In this document: positions 9,284 through 19,299 of the stretch, piece by piece
Layout of the letters: the number at the start of each line of letters is the position of its first letter
Position numbering within the stretch: the first letter of the stretch is position 1
From: Acidiluteibacter ferrifornacis
GTDB taxonomy: Bacteria; Bacteroidota; Bacteroidia; Flavobacteriales_E; Vicingaceae
Direction of reading: 5' to 3'
DNA length: 64,000 bases
Assembly (NCBI RefSeq): GCF_009909615.1
Contig: NZ_WWNE01000008.1
Coordinates: 62,001-126,000 of the forward strand
Position numbers and translations under genes: made by a program
The notes under the pieces: model-generated
Seen by the model: only the letters and a program-made list of their open reading frames with translations
Databases searched by the model: none
What the model was told of the DNA's origin: nothing

Positions 9284-10162
9284 ATGCTCAAAAAATTTAT
9301 TGATTTCCTCCGAAACGAAAAACGCTGCTCCGAGAATACCATATTAGCGTATCAGAATGACCTTGTTCAATTTTCAGAATTCTTAGAAGAGCAGTATTCT
9401 ATAAAATTAGAAGAAGAGGAGATTTTTTCAGACCATATTCGTTCGTGGATGGTTTTTATGGTAGACTCTGGAATTTCTTCACGTACTATCAATAGGAAGA
9501 TGACTACTCTAAAGTCATACTTTAAGTTTTTGCTTCAAAAAAAAATAGTAAACGCCAATCCTACTTATAAAATAAGAAGTCTTAAGAATCATAGGAAATT
9601 GCCTCAGTTTGTTTCAGAAAAGGAAATGTTTCAATTATTCGAATCTTATTTTGTAGAGGATTCCTACGAATGTTCAAGAGATCGGATAATCTTAGAGTTG
9701 TTTTATGCTACAGGTATTCGGTTGTCGGAATTGATAAATCTGAAGTTTAGAGATATAGATTATAGTAAGGGTGTTATGAAAGTGCTAGGTAAAAGGAATA
9801 AAGAGCGATTTGTGCCACTTTATACGGAGTTACTTCAACGACTATCTGCTCTTCAGATGCTCAATCAAGAACTGGTCAGTAATGCTGATTTTGTATTTTT
9901 AACAAAAAAAGGAACTAAAATATACTCTAGACTTGTATATAGAATCGTTAATACCTACCTTAGTCAAGCTAGTAATAGCGAAAAGAGAAGTCCTCACGTT
10001 CTTCGACATACTTTTGCTACACACCTTTTAAATAATGGTGCTGAATTGAATACCATAAAAGAGTTGTTGGGGCATACTAGCTTAGCTGCAACGCAAGTAT
10101 ACACCCACAATTCAATTGAAAAATTAAAAATGATATATCAACAAGCTCATCCTAGAGCATAA
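9284..10162 (+). CDS. xerC: Tyrosine recombinase XerC-like
   Basis: Site-specific recombinase expected to resolve chromosome dimers at dif. The 292 residues hold an N-terminal SAM-like core-binding domain (about 1-90) and a catalytic domain with Arg146 (ATGIRLSEL), Lys170 (GKRNKER), His238-x-x-Arg241 (HVLRHTFATHLL), His264 (LGHTS) and nucleophile Tyr273 (QVYTH). All catalytic residues are present. No flanking att sites or cargo genes are seen, so it is more likely a housekeeping Xer than an integrase of a mobile element. The start codon directly follows the rpsU terminator U-tract. hpf follows 11 bases downstream. Confidence 0.88.
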   Translation: MLKKFIDFLRNEKRCSENTILAYQNDLVQFSEFLEEQYSIKLEEEEIFSDHIRSWMVFMVDSGISSRTINRKMTTLKSYFKFLLQKKIVNANPTYKIRSLKNHRKLPQFVSEKEMFQLFESYFVEDSYECSRDRIILELFYATGIRLSELINLKFRDIDYSKGVMKVLGKRNKERFVPLYTELLQRLSALQMLNQELVSNADFVFLTKKGTKIYSRLVYRIVNTYLSQASNSEKRSPHVLRHTFATHLLNNGAELNTIKELLGHTSLAATQVYTHNSIEKLKMIYQQAHPRA

Positions 10163-10173
10163 AATTTAATAGT

Positions 10174-10476
10174 ATGGATGTAAAATTGAATGTAAGATCA
10201 GTGCATTTTGATGCAGATCAGAAATTAATAGACTTTATTCAGGAGAAAATTAACAAGCTAAGTCAGTACTTTGACAAGATTATTGATGCAGATGTCTATT
10301 TAAAGTTAGAAAATGTATCAAATCTTGAGAATAAAACTGTAGAAATTCGTGTGAATATACCAGGGAATGACTTATTTGCGAAAAAGACTTCAAAATCTTT
10401 TGAAGAGTCTACAGATGAAGTGACTGAAGCATTAAGAAGGCAAATAAAACGTCATAAGGAGAAGGTTAGAGGGTAG
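10174..10476 (+). CDS. hpf: Ribosome hibernation promoting factor, short form
   Basis: A 100-residue member of the HPF/RaiA family (sigma-54 modulation protein fold, beta-alpha-beta-beta-beta-alpha). It begins KLNVRSVHFDADQKLIDFI and ends in a basic helix (EALRRQIKRHKEKVRG). It binds the 30S subunit and blocks the mRNA/tRNA channel in stationary phase. It lacks the C-terminal dimerisation domain of long HPF, so it is a short form. It lies 11 bases behind xerC and has a perfect terminator at 10501-10533. Confidence 0.88.
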   Translation: MDVKLNVRSVHFDADQKLIDFIQEKINKLSQYFDKIIDADVYLKLENVSNLENKTVEIRVNIPGNDLFAKKTSKSFEESTDEVTEALRRQIKRHKEKVRG

Positions 10477-10500
10477 AAATTACTGACCAAAATCATTGAA

Positions 10501-10533
10501 AAATAGTGCAATTTTAATTGCACTATTTTTTTT
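10501..10533 (+). terminator. Intrinsic terminator after hpf
   Basis: A perfect 12-bp stem (10501-10512 with 10517-10528), a 4-base loop and a T-run to 10533. It isolates the xerC-hpf unit from the tRNA operon. Confidence 0.9.
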
Positions 10534-10579
10534 GTTTAAAAAAAATGGAAAAATGTTTTTTCAATAAATAAATCTTTTT

Positions 10580-10587
10580 TACATTTG
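10580..10587 (+). promoter_or_regulatory. Predicted -7 box of the tRNA-tuf operon
   Basis: TACATTTG matches TAnnTTTG exactly, 59 bases upstream of the first tRNA. The -33 region is T-rich (10555-10560) without a clear TTTG. Confidence 0.6.
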
Positions 10588-10646
10588 CAGACCTTTTTGA
10601 AGGGGATGTTAGAAACGCCTCGATTAAAGGATTGAAATTTTGAAAA

Positions 10647-10720
10647 GCCGGTGTAGCTCAGTTGGCCAGAGCAGCTGATTTGTAATCAGCGGGTCGTGGG
10701 TTCGAATCCCTCCACTGGCT
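10647..10720 (+). tRNA. tRNA-Thr (anticodon TGT)
   Basis: A 74-base cloverleaf. The acceptor stem GCCGGTG pairs with CACTGGC (one G-T), the anticodon stem GCTGA/TCAGC encloses loop TTTGTAA with anticodon TGT, and the T-loop TTCGAAT is standard. The 3' CCA is not encoded. First of four tRNAs ahead of tuf. Confidence 0.95.
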
Positions 10721-10751
10721 CTCGTTTTTTGAATATTGAAGATTAAGTGTT

Positions 10752-10834
10752 GGGGGGATACTCAAGCGGCCAACGAGGACAGACTGTAAATCTGTTGGTG
10801 TACACCTTCGCAGGTTCGAATCCTGCTCCCCCCA
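10752..10834 (+). tRNA. tRNA-Tyr (anticodon GTA)
   Basis: An 83-base class II tRNA. The acceptor stem GGGGGGA pairs with TCCCCCC, the anticodon stem ACAGA/TCTGT encloses loop CTGTAAA with anticodon GTA, and it has an extended variable arm. CCA is not encoded. Confidence 0.95.
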
Positions 10835-10851
10835 CAAAAAAACGATTAAAA

Positions 10852-10925
10852 GCGGGAGTAGCTCAGCTGGCTAGAGCATCAGCCTTCCAAGCTGAGGGTC
10901 GCGGGTTCGAATCCCGTTTCCCGCT
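10852..10925 (+). tRNA. tRNA-Gly (anticodon TCC)
   Basis: A 74-base cloverleaf. The acceptor stem GCGGGAG pairs with TTCCCGC (one G-T), and the anticodon stem TCAGC/GCTGA encloses loop CTTCCAA with anticodon TCC. CCA is not encoded. Confidence 0.95.
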
Positions 10926-10939
10926 CTTTTAATTCTTTA

Positions 10940-11011
10940 GCCGATGTAGCTCAGGGGTAGAGCGTTTCCTTGGTAAGGAAGAGGTCAGGGGTTCAATTCC
11001 CCTCATTGGCT
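10940..11011 (+). tRNA. tRNA-Thr (anticodon GGT)
   Basis: A 72-base cloverleaf with acceptor GCCGATG/CATTGGC and anticodon loop TTGGTAA (anticodon GGT). It is the second threonine tRNA in the cluster. tuf starts 65 bases downstream, a conserved arrangement. Confidence 0.95.
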
Positions 11012-11076
11012 CGAGTTTGGGAAGTTTTTTAAGTAAGTAATAAATAAAAGTTAATAATCTAAACAAGCAATAAGTC

Positions 11077-12264
11077 ATGGCTAAAGAAACATTTGATAGA
11101 TCCAAGCCGCACGTAAACATCGGTACTATTGGTCACGTTGACCACGGTAAAACCACTTTGACTGCTGCAATTACTGCAGTATTGGCAAAGAAGGGTTTTT
11201 CTGCCGCTAGAGATTTTGCATCTATCGACAACGCTCCTGAAGAAAAAGAAAGAGGTATTACAATTAACTCTTCACACGTAGAATATCAAACTGCAAACAG
11301 ACACTACGCTCACGTAGATTGTCCTGGTCACGCGGATTACGTTAAGAACATGGTAACTGGTGCTGCTCAGATGGATGGTGCTATTTTGGTAGTTGCTGCT
11401 ACTGATGGTCCAATGCCACAAACTAGAGAGCACATTCTTCTTGCACGTCAGGTTGGAGTACCATCTATCGTTGTTTTTATGAACAAAGCGGATATGGTTG
11501 ATGATCCTGAATTGTTAGAATTAGTTGAGATGGAAGTTAGAGACTTATTAAGCTTTTACGAGTTTGATGGTGATAACACTCCAATCATTATTGGTTCTGC
11601 ATTAGGAGGTCTTAATGGAGAAGCTCAGTGGGAAGATAAAATTATGGAGTTAATGGATGCAGTTGATTCATTTATTCCAATTCCTCCACGTGAAGTTGAT
11701 AAGCCATTTATTTTGCCAGTTGAAGATGTGTTCTCAATTACTGGTAGAGGTACTGTAGCGACAGGTAGAATCGAAACTGGAGTTATTAACTCAGGTGATG
11801 AGGTTGTAATTATCGGTATGGGTGCTGAAAACAAAAAATCAACTGTTACAGGTGTTGAGATGTTTAGAAAAATTCTTGACAGAGGTGAAGCAGGTGATAA
11901 CGTAGGTTTGTTATTGAGAGGTATTGAAAAGTCTGATATCAAGAGAGGTATGGTAATTGCTCGTCCGGGTACTATTACTCCTCACACTGAGTTTAAAGCA
12001 GAGGTTTATATCTTGAAGAAAGAAGAAGGTGGACGTCACACTCCATTCCATAATAAGTACCGTCCTCAGTTTTATGTTAGAACAACTGATGTAACTGGAG
12101 AGATCTTTTTAGAAGATGGTAGAGAAATGGTAATGCCTGGTGATAACGTTACTATTACTGTAAAATTAATTGCTCCTGTAGCTTTGAATAAAGGTTTAAG
12201 ATTTGCAATTAGAGAAGGTGGTAGAACTGTTGGTGCAGGTCAGGTTACTGAGATTTTAGTTTAA
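11077..12264 (+). CDS. tuf: Translation elongation factor Tu
   Basis: GTPase that delivers aminoacyl-tRNA to the ribosome. The 395-residue sequence has the P-loop GHVDHGKTT (residues 19-27), the switch II motif DCPGH and the guanine-specificity motif NKAD, followed by the beta-barrel domains 2 and 3 ending GQVTEILV. It sits between tRNA-Thr(GGT) and tRNA-Trp, the usual Bacteroidota order, and is probably co-transcribed with the tRNAs. A hairpin at 12284-12323 follows it. Unlike its neighbours it is rich in favoured codons, as expected for a highly expressed gene. Confidence 0.98.
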   Translation: MAKETFDRSKPHVNIGTIGHVDHGKTTLTAAITAVLAKKGFSAARDFASIDNAPEEKERGITINSSHVEYQTANRHYAHVDCPGHADYVKNMVTGAAQMDGAILVVAATDGPMPQTREHILLARQVGVPSIVVFMNKADMVDDPELLELVEMEVRDLLSFYEFDGDNTPIIIGSALGGLNGEAQWEDKIMELMDAVDSFIPIPPREVDKPFILPVEDVFSITGRGTVATGRIETGVINSGDEVVIIGMGAENKKSTVTGVEMFRKILDRGEAGDNVGLLLRGIEKSDIKRGMVIARPGTITPHTEFKAEVYILKKEEGGRHTPFHNKYRPQFYVRTTDVTGEIFLEDGREMVMPGDNVTITVKLIAPVALNKGLRFAIREGGRTVGAGQVTEILV

Positions 12265-12283
12265 TCACTGAATTAGATTTATA

Positions 12284-12328
12284 TCAAGAAAGGTGTCTCG
12301 CAAAAGCGTGATACCTTTCTTGACTTTA
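12284..12328 (+). terminator. Hairpin after tuf, possible weak terminator
   Basis: An 11-bp perfect stem (12284-12294 with 12313-12323), then a short T-rich stretch. The weak U-tract suggests partial termination before tRNA-Trp and secE. Confidence 0.6.
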
Positions 12329-12341
12329 TAATAATAGACCT

Positions 12342-12414
12342 ACGGGTGTAGCTCAATTGGTAGAGTAGTGGTCTCCAAAACCATTGGCTGGGAGTTCGAG
12401 TCTCTCCACCCGTG
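12342..12414 (+). tRNA. tRNA-Trp (anticodon CCA)
   Basis: A 73-base cloverleaf with acceptor ACGGGTG/CACCCGT and anticodon loop CTCCAAA (anticodon CCA). It lies between tuf and secE, as in most Bacteroidota. Confidence 0.95.
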
Positions 12415-12428
12415 CAAAAATAAAAGAA

Positions 12429-12620
12429 ATGTCAAAAATTAGAACATATATCGAAGAGTCTGCGGATGAGCTTTTTAATAAAGTTTCATGGCCAACTTGG
12501 AGTGAACTTCAGAGTAGTGCTCTTGTGGTGATGGTTGCAGCTGTAATTATTTCACTTTTGATTTTTGCAATGGACTCTACTTTCAGTACGATGATGGAGT
12601 TCATTTATCAGATGTTTTAA
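12429..12620 (+). CDS. secE: Preprotein translocase subunit SecE
   Basis: Small essential subunit of the SecYEG channel. The 63 residues start MSKIRTYIEESADELFNKVSWPTW, contain the conserved amphipathic helix with VSWPTWSEL, and have a single transmembrane segment (about 31-50). The frame extends upstream to 12384, but that part lies inside tRNA-Trp, so the ATG at 12429 is the real start. nusG begins 19 bases after the stop, the universal secE-nusG pair. Confidence 0.93.
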   Translation: MSKIRTYIEESADELFNKVSWPTWSELQSSALVVMVAAVIISLLIFAMDSTFSTMMEFIYQMF

Positions 12621-12639
12621 TTTATTGGAGGGATAGAAG

Positions 12640-13191
12640 ATGAGTGAGACTACTAAAAAGTGGTACGTTGTAAGAGCCGTAAGTGGTAAAGAAAAGAAGG
12701 TTAAGTTGTACATAGAAGACGAGATCTCAAGGTTAGGATTGTCAGATTATGTAACCCAAGTACTTATTCCGACTGAGAAAATATACCAGATACGTAAAGG
12801 AAAAAAGATAAGTAAGGAAAGGAGTTTCTTTCCTGGATATATCTTAATCGAAGCAGATTTAGTGGGTGAGGTTCCTCACGTTATTAAAAATGTAAACAAT
12901 GTTATTGGTTTTTTAGGAGCTGAAAAGGGAGGAGATCCTGTTCCTTTAAGAATGGCTGAAGTAAATAGAATATTAGGAAAAGTTGATGAGCTTGCAGAAA
13001 GCGAAGAAGAGTTGAATATTCCATTTATTGTTGGAGAATCTATCAAAGTTATTGATGGACCTTTTAATGGCTTCAATGGAACAATTGAAGAAATTAATGA
13101 AGAGAAGAAAAAGCTGAAAGTAATGGTGAAAATATTCGGAAGGAAGCAACCATTAGAACTAAGCTTTCTTCAAGTAGAAAAAGAATCTTAA
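12640..13191 (+). CDS. nusG: Transcription termination/antitermination protein NusG
   Basis: Binds RNA polymerase and links it to Rho or ribosomal S10. The 183 residues show the NGN domain (WYVVRAVSGKEKKVK through FFPGYILIEAD) and a C-terminal KOW motif (about 125-160, VIDGPFNGFNGTIEEI). Unusually for this window, a GGAGGG stretch lies about 10 bases before the ATG, resembling a Shine-Dalgarno site; most neighbours lack one. It is followed by rplK after 24 bases. Confidence 0.96.
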   Translation: MSETTKKWYVVRAVSGKEKKVKLYIEDEISRLGLSDYVTQVLIPTEKIYQIRKGKKISKERSFFPGYILIEADLVGEVPHVIKNVNNVIGFLGAEKGGDPVPLRMAEVNRILGKVDELAESEEELNIPFIVGESIKVIDGPFNGFNGTIEEINEEKKKLKVMVKIFGRKQPLELSFLQVEKES

Positions 13192-13215
13192 TAGTATACA
13201 ATAAAGAAGACTAAG

Positions 13216-13653
13216 ATGGCAAAAGAAGTAAGTGGTTTAATTAAGCTACAGATTAAAGGAGGGGCAGCAAATCCATCTCCACCCGTAGGTCCTGCATTAG
13301 GAGCTAAAGGAGTTAATATTATGGAGTTTTGTAAGCAGTTTAATGCTCGAACTCAGGATAAAGCTGGAAGAATTGTTCCTGCTGTAATTACGGTTTATGC
13401 TGATAAATCTTTTGATTTTGTAATCAAAACTGCACCAGCTCCGATTCAATTGTTGGATGCTGCAAAAGTTAAATCAGGGTCACCTGAACCAAATAGAAAG
13501 AAAGTTGCTTCTGTTACTTGGGATCAAGTAAGAGCAATTGCAGAAGATAAAATGGAAGATTTAAATGCTTTCAAAATTGAATCTGCAATGTCGATGGTAG
13601 CCGGTACTGCAAGAAGTATGGGTTTAACAGTGAAGGGTACTAAACCTTTCTAA
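13216..13653 (+). CDS. rplK: 50S ribosomal protein L11
   Basis: A 145-residue L11. The N-terminal domain has the proline-rich segment [15 protein letters not shown], and the C-terminal RNA-binding domain ends [12 protein letters not shown]. It forms the GTPase-associated centre on 23S rRNA with L10 and L7/L12. It is in the order secE-nusG-rplK-rplA-rplJ-rplL with short gaps. Confidence 0.97.
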   Translation: MAKEVSGLIKLQIKGGAANPSPPVGPALGAKGVNIMEFCKQFNARTQDKAGRIVPAVITVYADKSFDFVIKTAPAPIQLLDAAKVKSGSPEPNRKKVASVTWDQVRAIAEDKMEDLNAFKIESAMSMVAGTARSMGLTVKGTKPF

Positions 13654-13681
13654 TTAAGTTAAGAAAAGAAAAGTTTTAAAA

Positions 13682-14380
13682 ATGGCAACATTAACAAAAA
13701 ATAGAAAAGCAGTTGAAGCTAAGTTAGATAAGAATAAAATGTATTCTTTGAAGGAAGCTTCTCAGCTAGTTAAAGAAATTACTTTTACAAAATTTGATTC
13801 TTCAGTAGATATCGATTTGCGTTTAGGAGTTGATCCTAGAAAAGCTAATCAGATGGTTAGAGGAACAGTATCTTTACCTCATGGTATTGGAAAAACGGTA
13901 AAAGTTTTGGCACTAGTTTCTGCTGATAAGGAAGAGGAAGCTAAGGCTGCTGGTGCTGACTACGTTGGTTTAGACGAGTATATTGAAAAAATCAAAGGTG
14001 GATGGACTGATATTGATGTTATTATTACTATGCCAAGCGTTATGGGTAAAGTAGGTGCTTTGGGTCGTGTATTAGGACCTAGAGGTTTGATGCCAAACCC
14101 TAAGTCAGGTACAGTAACAATGGATGTTGCTAAAGCAGTAACTGAGGTAAAAGCAGGAAAAATTGACTTTAAAGTAGATAAGTATGGTATTATCCACACT
14201 ACTATTGGTCGTATTTCTTTTGATGAAAAGCAATTAGCTGAGAATGCAAGAGAATTTATTCAGACTGTAGTGAAGTTGAAGCCTGCTGCTTCTAAAGGGG
14301 TATATCTAAAAGGAGTCGCTATTTCTAGTACTATGAGTCCTGGAATACATGTGGATCCAAAAAGATTTATAGAAGATTAA
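13682..14380 (+). CDS. rplA: 50S ribosomal protein L1
   Basis: A 232-residue L1, forming the mobile stalk at the ribosomal E site. The signature [21 protein letters not shown] lies near residues 121-141. In many bacteria L1 represses its own L11-L1 mRNA; no clear L1-binding leader was recognised here. It lies 28 bases after rplK and 24 bases before rplJ. Confidence 0.97.
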   Translation: MATLTKNRKAVEAKLDKNKMYSLKEASQLVKEITFTKFDSSVDIDLRLGVDPRKANQMVRGTVSLPHGIGKTVKVLALVSADKEEEAKAAGADYVGLDEYIEKIKGGWTDIDVIITMPSVMGKVGALGRVLGPRGLMPNPKSGTVTMDVAKAVTEVKAGKIDFKVDKYGIIHTTIGRISFDEKQLAENAREFIQTVVKLKPAASKGVYLKGVAISSTMSPGIHVDPKRFIED

Positions 14381-14404
14381 TACAAATAATTCAACCGAAA
14401 GGCG

Positions 14405-14926
14405 ATGACTAAAGAAGAAAAAAATAACATAGTTAATGAGCTTTCAGATAAACTGAATCAAGCGAGTGTATTTTATTTAGCCGATGTTGCTGAATTGGAT
14501 GCAATAAGTTCATCAAAGCTTAGAAGATTATGTTTTAACAAACAAGTATCTCTTCAAGTTGTGAAAAATACCCTTCTTAGGAAGGCATTAGAGCAAGCTG
14601 ATGGAGAATACGAAGAGCTATATGCTGTGTTAAAAGGAAATACTTCGATTATGTTCGCAGAAACTGGAAATGTTCCTGCAAAATTGATCAAAGATTTTAG
14701 AAAGAAAGGTACTAAACCAGCATTGAAAGGTGCTTTTATTGACTCTGCAATTTACATTGGAGACAATCAATTAGATGCATTGATTAATATCAAGTCTAAG
14801 GAAGAAGTTATTGCAGATGTTATTGCTTTACTTCAATCTCCAGCGAAGAATGTTTTATCTGCACTTCAGTCAGGTGGAGCTACTATCGCAGGACTTGTAA
14901 AAACATTAGGTGATAGACCTGAATAG
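14405..14926 (+). CDS. rplJ: 50S ribosomal protein L10
   Basis: A 173-residue L10, the base of the L7/L12 stalk. It has the N-terminal rRNA-binding domain (residues about 1-130, with VVKNTLLRKALE) and a C-terminal helix for L12 dimers (about 140-170). It lies between rplA and rplL. No L10 autoregulatory leader is evident in the 24-base gap upstream. Confidence 0.96.
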   Translation: MTKEEKNNIVNELSDKLNQASVFYLADVAELDAISSSKLRRLCFNKQVSLQVVKNTLLRKALEQADGEYEELYAVLKGNTSIMFAETGNVPAKLIKDFRKKGTKPALKGAFIDSAIYIGDNQLDALINIKSKEEVIADVIALLQSPAKNVLSALQSGGATIAGLVKTLGDRPE

Positions 14927-14981
14927 TATTGTACGCACTCAATCCAAATAATAAAAATTTAAAATAATAAAAAGTAGTAAA

Positions 14982-15359
14982 ATGGCGGATTTAAAAGCAC
15001 TTGCTGAAGAGTTGGTAAACTTAACAGTAAAAGACGTAAATGAGTTAGCAGGTATTCTTAAAGATGAGTACGGAATTGAGCCAGCTGCAGCAGCAGTTGC
15101 AGTAGCAGGTCCAGCAGGCGGAGACGCAGGTGATGCAGCAGAGGAGAAATCAGAGTTTGATGTAATCTTGAAAGCAGCAGGTGGATCTAAGTTAGCAGTA
15201 GTTAAATTGGTTAAGGAATTAACTGGTTTAGGTTTGAAAGAAGCTAAAGAATTAGTTGATGGAGCACCAAAAGCTGTTAAAGAAGGTGTATCTAAAGACG
15301 AAGCTGAGTCATTAAAAACTTCATTAGAAGAGGCAGGAGCAGAAGTTGAGCTTAAGTAA
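14982..15359 (+). CDS. rplL: 50S ribosomal protein L7/L12
   Basis: A 125-residue stalk protein. It has an N-terminal dimerisation domain (about 1-35), an alanine/glycine-rich hinge (about 36-55) and the C-terminal factor-binding domain with [19 protein letters not shown]. It recruits translational GTPases. A hairpin at 15386-15419 separates it from rpoB, as in the classical rplL-rpoB attenuator arrangement. Confidence 0.97.
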   Translation: MADLKALAEELVNLTVKDVNELAGILKDEYGIEPAAAAVAVAGPAGGDAGDAAEEKSEFDVILKAAGGSKLAVVKLVKELTGLGLKEAKELVDGAPKAVKEGVSKDEAESLKTSLEEAGAEVELK

Positions 15360-15385
15360 TATTAGTTCAACAATATAATATTTAA

Positions 15386-15424
15386 GGTTTAGACCCAGCT
15401 GTATAGTTGGGTCTAAACCCTTTT
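15386..15424 (+). terminator. rplL-rpoB intercistronic hairpin (attenuator)
   Basis: A perfect 12-bp stem (15386-15397 with 15408-15419) and a short TTTT. The weak U-tract suggests partial termination that lowers rpoB relative to ribosomal proteins. Confidence 0.65.
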
Positions 15425-15462
15425 GTCGTTTATATCTATTATTAACTAATCATTTCTCCAAA

Positions 15463-18400
15463 ATGATGAATCCAGCAGTCTCTAATAAAAAGCAAGGAAG
15501 GATAAGTTTTGCTTCCATCAAAAATAAATTAGAATATCCTGATTTCTTAGATATCCAATTGAAATCTTTTAAAGATTTCTTTCAATTGGAAACTAATCCT
15601 GAGAATAGAGAGGAAGAGGGTCTATTTAAGGTATTCAGTGAGAATTTCCCTATAACGGATGCAAGAAATCAATTCGTATTAGAATTCCTTGATTATTTTG
15701 TTGATCCACCCCGTTACACTATTGAAGAGTGTATCGAAAGAGGATTGACTTATAGTGTGCCTTTAAAAGCCAAGCTTAAATTATATTGTACAGATCCTGA
15801 ACACGAAGATTTTGAAACAATTGTTCAGGATGTATACTTGGGAACTATCCCCTATATGACACCAAAGGGTACTTTTTGTATCAATGGTGCTGAACGTGTT
15901 ATTGTTTCTCAATTGCATCGTTCACCTGGTGTTTTCTTCGGTCAAAGTCGCCATGCGAATGGGACTAAATTATACTCTGCTAGAGTAATTCCGTTCAAAG
16001 GTTCTTGGATCGAATTTGCGACTGACATCAACAACGTGATGTACGCATATATTGATAGAAAAAAGAAATTACCTGTAACCACATTGTTAAGAGCTATTGG
16101 TTACGAGTTTGACAAAGACATTTTAGATATTTTCAACCTAGCTGACGAAATTAAAGTTAGTAAAGCCGGATTGAAAAAAGTATTAGGTAGAAAATTAGCC
16201 GCAAGAGTTTTAAAAACTTGGGTAGAAGATTTTGTGGATGAGGATACAGGAGAGGTTGTTTCTATCGAAAGAAATGAAGTAATTATTGATCGTGAAACGG
16301 TATTGGACAAAGAACACATCGATGCTATCGTTGATTCTGGTGCAAAGACTATCATCTTACACAAAGAGGATGTAAATTCTACAGATTTTGCGATCATCTA
16401 CAATACATTACAAAAAGATCCATCTAACTCAGAAAAAGAAGCAGTAGAGCATATCTACAGACAACTTCGTAACTCTGAGCCGCCAGATGAAGAAACAGCA
16501 AGAGGGGTAATTGATAAGTTGTTTTTCTCTGAAAATCGTTATGATTTAGGTGAAGTTGGTCGTTACAGAATCAATAAGAAGTTGAACTTGAATATTGATT
16601 CCGAAGTAAAAATATTAACGAGAGAGGATATTATTTCCATCATTAAGTACTTAATTGAGTTGATCAATTCTAAGGCTGATGTGGATGATATTGATCACTT
16701 AAGCAACAGACGTGTAAGAACAGTTGGTGAGCAATTGTACAGCCAGTTTGGTGTTGGTCTTGCAAGAATGGCAAGAACAATCAGAGAGCGAATGAACGTT
16801 AGAGATAACGAAGTATTTACTCCTGCCGATTTGATTAATGCAAAGACTCTATCTTCTGTAATTAATTCTTTCTTTGGAACGAATCAATTATCTCAATTTA
16901 TGGATCAAACGAATCCACTAGCTGAGATTACTCATAAGAGAAGAATGTCTGCACTTGGACCTGGTGGTCTTTCAAGAGAAAGAGCAGGATTTGAGGTTCG
17001 AGATGTACACTACACGCATTACGGAAGATTGTGTCCGATTGAAACACCTGAAGGTCCAAACATTGGTTTGATTTCTTCTTTGTGTGTTTATGCAAAAGTT
17101 AACAGATTAGGATTTATTGAGACTCCTTACCGAAAGGTAGAGAACAGTAAAGTAGATTTGGATCCGGACAATGTGATTTACTTGAGTGCAGAGGAAGAAG
17201 ATGCTCAAACTATTGCTCAAGCTAATGCTCAAATTGACGAAAAGGGTTCGTTCTTGACAGAGCGAGTTAAATCTCGTTTAGAGGGTGACTTCCCAGTAGT
17301 TGAGCCAAGTGAATTATCACTAATGGACGTATCTCCTAACCAGATTGCTTCTATCGCAGCATCTTTGATTCCGTTTTTGGAGCATGATGATGCAAACAGA
17401 GCTTTGATGGGGTCTAACATGCAACGTCAAGCAGTACCTTTGATGCAACCACAAGCACCTATTGTTGGAACCGGTTTAGAAGAGCGTATTGCTATTGACT
17501 CTAGGGTATTAATTAATGCAGAAGGTGATGGGACTGTTGAGTATGTCGATGCGCGTACTATCTCTATCAAATATGACAGAACTGAAGAAGATAAGCTGGT
17601 TAGCTTTAATGAAGATATAAAAACTTATAGTTTAATCAAATATCAAAAAACGAATCAGAGTACGACCATCAGCTTAAGACCAATCGTAAGAAAGGGAGAG
17701 AAAGTTAAAAAGGGTCAAGTATTATGTGAAGGATATGCTACTGAGGGTGGAGAACTAGCTTTAGGTAGAAACTTGAAAGTGGCATTTATGCCATGGAAGG
17801 GTTATAACTTTGAGGATGCGATTGTGATTTCTGAGAAAGTAGTACGTGAAGATGTATTTACTTCAGTTCATATTGAAGAATTCGTTTTAGAAGTAAGAGA
17901 TACTAAGAGGGGATTAGAGGAGTTGACTGCTGATATTCCAAACGTAAGTGAGGAAGCAACGAAAGATTTGGACGAAAATGGTTTGATCAGAGTTGGAGCT
18001 GAAGTTAAGGAAGGAGATATCCTAATTGGTAAGATTACACCGAAAGGAGAAACCGATCCAACCCCTGAAGAGAAGTTATTAAGAGCTATTTTTGGAGATA
18101 AAGCCGGTGATGTAAAAGATGCGTCATTGAAAGTATCTCCTTCGGTTAAGGGTGTTGTTATCGATAAAAAATTGTTTGAAAGAGCAATTAAAGATCGTAA
18201 GGCAAGATCTGAAGAGAAAGTAGTTCTAGAAAAGTTAGATATCGAAATGGAAAAAGAGTTAATGGCTCTTAAGGACAGATTGATTGAAAAACTTTACTCA
18301 ATTGTAAATGGTAAAACGTCACAAGGAGTTTTTGACTTTTATAAGGAGGAGAAAATTGCTAAGGGAACGAAATTTACTCAAAAGATTTTGGCAGGAATCG

Positions 18401-19293
18401 ATGATTTTGGTCACATAGATCCAAATAATTGGACTACTCAAGATGAGTTAAATGTTTTGATTAAGAGATTGCTTCATAATCATAACTTAAAAGCAACTGA
18501 GATTCAAGGATTGTATAAGCGTAAAAAGTATGCCATTACAATTGGAGACGAGTTACCTACTGGTATCGTGAAATTAGCGAAAGTATATCTTGCAAAGAAA
18601 CGGAAGTTGAAAGTAGGAGATAAAATGGCTGGACGACATGGTAACAAAGGTATCGTAGCCAAAATCGTAAGGGCAGAAGATATGCCATTCCTAGAGGATG
18701 GTACTCCAGTAGATATTGTATTGAACCCGCTTGGTGTACCTTCACGTATGAACTTAGGTCAGATATACGAAACTGTTTTAGGATGGGCAGGTGAAAAATT
18801 AGGTTTGAAATTTTCAACTCCAATTTTTGACGGTGCTACTTTAGACCAAATCAATGAGTATACAGATCAGGCTGGAATTCCTAGAAACGGTAGAACTTAT
18901 CTTCACGATGGAGGTACAGGGGAACGTTTCCACCAACCAGCAACTGTAGGTATTATTTATATGTTGAAGTTAGGTCACATGGTTGACGATAAAATGCACG
19001 CAAGATCCATCGGACCATATTCATTGATTACACAGCAACCATTGGGTGGTAAAGCCCAGTTTGGAGGCCAGCGTTTTGGTGAAATGGAGGTTTGGGCTCT
19101 TGAAGCATTTGGAGCAGCAAATATCTTACAGGAAATTTTGACCATTAAATCTGATGATGTAATGGGAAGAGCAAAAGCTTACGAAGCAATTGTTAAAGGC
19201 GAGGCTATGCCAACTCCAGGAATTCCGGAGTCGTTTAACGTATTGTTACATGAATTAAGAGGATTAGGATTGAACATCACTTTGGGAGAGTAA
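15463..19293 (+). CDS. rpoB: DNA-directed RNA polymerase subunit beta
   Basis: The 1276-residue beta subunit of RNA polymerase, near full family length for Bacteroidota. The rifampicin-binding cluster is wild-type-like: S477-Q478-F479-M480-D481 and HKRRMSALG with His491 and Ser496 at the E. coli H526 and S531 positions, so the enzyme is predicted sensitive. The C-terminal half has the [12 protein letters not shown] motif and ends [12 protein letters not shown]. Two ATG codons start the frame (15463 and 15466); either may be used. rpoC follows 78 bases downstream after a hairpin. Confidence 0.98.
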   Translation: MMNPAVSNKKQGRISFASIKNKLEYPDFLDIQLKSFKDFFQLETNPENREEEGLFKVFSENFPITDARNQFVLEFLDYFVDPPRYTIEECIERGLTYSVPLKAKLKLYCTDPEHEDFETIVQDVYLGTIPYMTPKGTFCINGAERVIVSQLHRSPGVFFGQSRHANGTKLYSARVIPFKGSWIEFATDINNVMYAYIDRKKKLPVTTLLRAIGYEFDKDILDIFNLADEIKVSKAGLKKVLGRKLAARVLKTWVEDFVDEDTGEVVSIERNEVIIDRETVLDKEHIDAIVDSGAKTIILHKEDVNSTDFAIIYNTLQKDPSNSEKEAVEHIYRQLRNSEPPDEETARGVIDKLFFSENRYDLGEVGRYRINKKLNLNIDSEVKILTREDIISIIKYLIELINSKADVDDIDHLSNRRVRTVGEQLYSQFGVGLARMARTIRERMNVRDNEVFTPADLINAKTLSSVINSFFGTNQLSQFMDQTNPLAEITHKRRMSALGPGGLSRERAGFEVRDVHYTHYGRLCPIETPEGPNIGLISSLCVYAKVNRLGFIETPYRKVENSKVDLDPDNVIYLSAEEEDAQTIAQANAQIDEKGSFLTERVKSRLEGDFPVVEPSELSLMDVSPNQIASIAASLIPFLEHDDANRALMGSNMQRQAVPLMQPQAPIVGTGLEERIAIDSRVLINAEGDGTVEYVDARTISIKYDRTEEDKLVSFNEDIKTYSLIKYQKTNQSTTISLRPIVRKGEKVKKGQVLCEGYATEGGELALGRNLKVAFMPWKGYNFEDAIVISEKVVREDVFTSVHIEEFVLEVRDTKRGLEELTADIPNVSEEATKDLDENGLIRVGAEVKEGDILIGKITPKGETDPTPEEKLLRAIFGDKAGDVKDASLKVSPSVKGVVIDKKLFERAIKDRKARSEEKVVLEKLDIEMEKELMALKDRLIEKLYSIVNGKTSQGVFDFYKEEKIAKGTKFTQKILAGIDDFGHIDPNNWTTQDELNVLIKRLLHNHNLKATEIQGLYKRKKYAITIGDELPTGIVKLAKVYLAKKRKLKVGDKMAGRHGNKGIVAKIVRAEDMPFLEDGTPVDIVLNPLGVPSRMNLGQIYETVLGWAGEKLGLKFSTPIFDGATLDQINEYTDQAGIPRNGRTYLHDGGTGERFHQPATVGIIYMLKLGHMVDDKMHARSIGPYSLITQQPLGGKAQFGGQRFGEMEVWALEAFGAANILQEILTIKSDDVMGRAKAYEAIVKGEAMPTPGIPESFNVLLHELRGLGLNITLGE

Positions 19294-19299
19294 TCTCTC

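Noticed and set aside
9284-10162. xerC as an integrase of a mobile element
   Set aside because: It has no att repeats, cargo or transfer genes nearby, and sits between the core genes rpsU and hpf.
10747-10932. 61-codon frame over the tRNA cluster
   Set aside because: It overlaps tRNA-Tyr and tRNA-Gly; peptide composition reflects tRNA sequence.
12384-12620. Longer secE reading frame starting at 12384
   Set aside because: Its first 15 codons lie in tRNA-Trp (12342-12414); the ATG at 12429 gives the normal SecE N-terminus.
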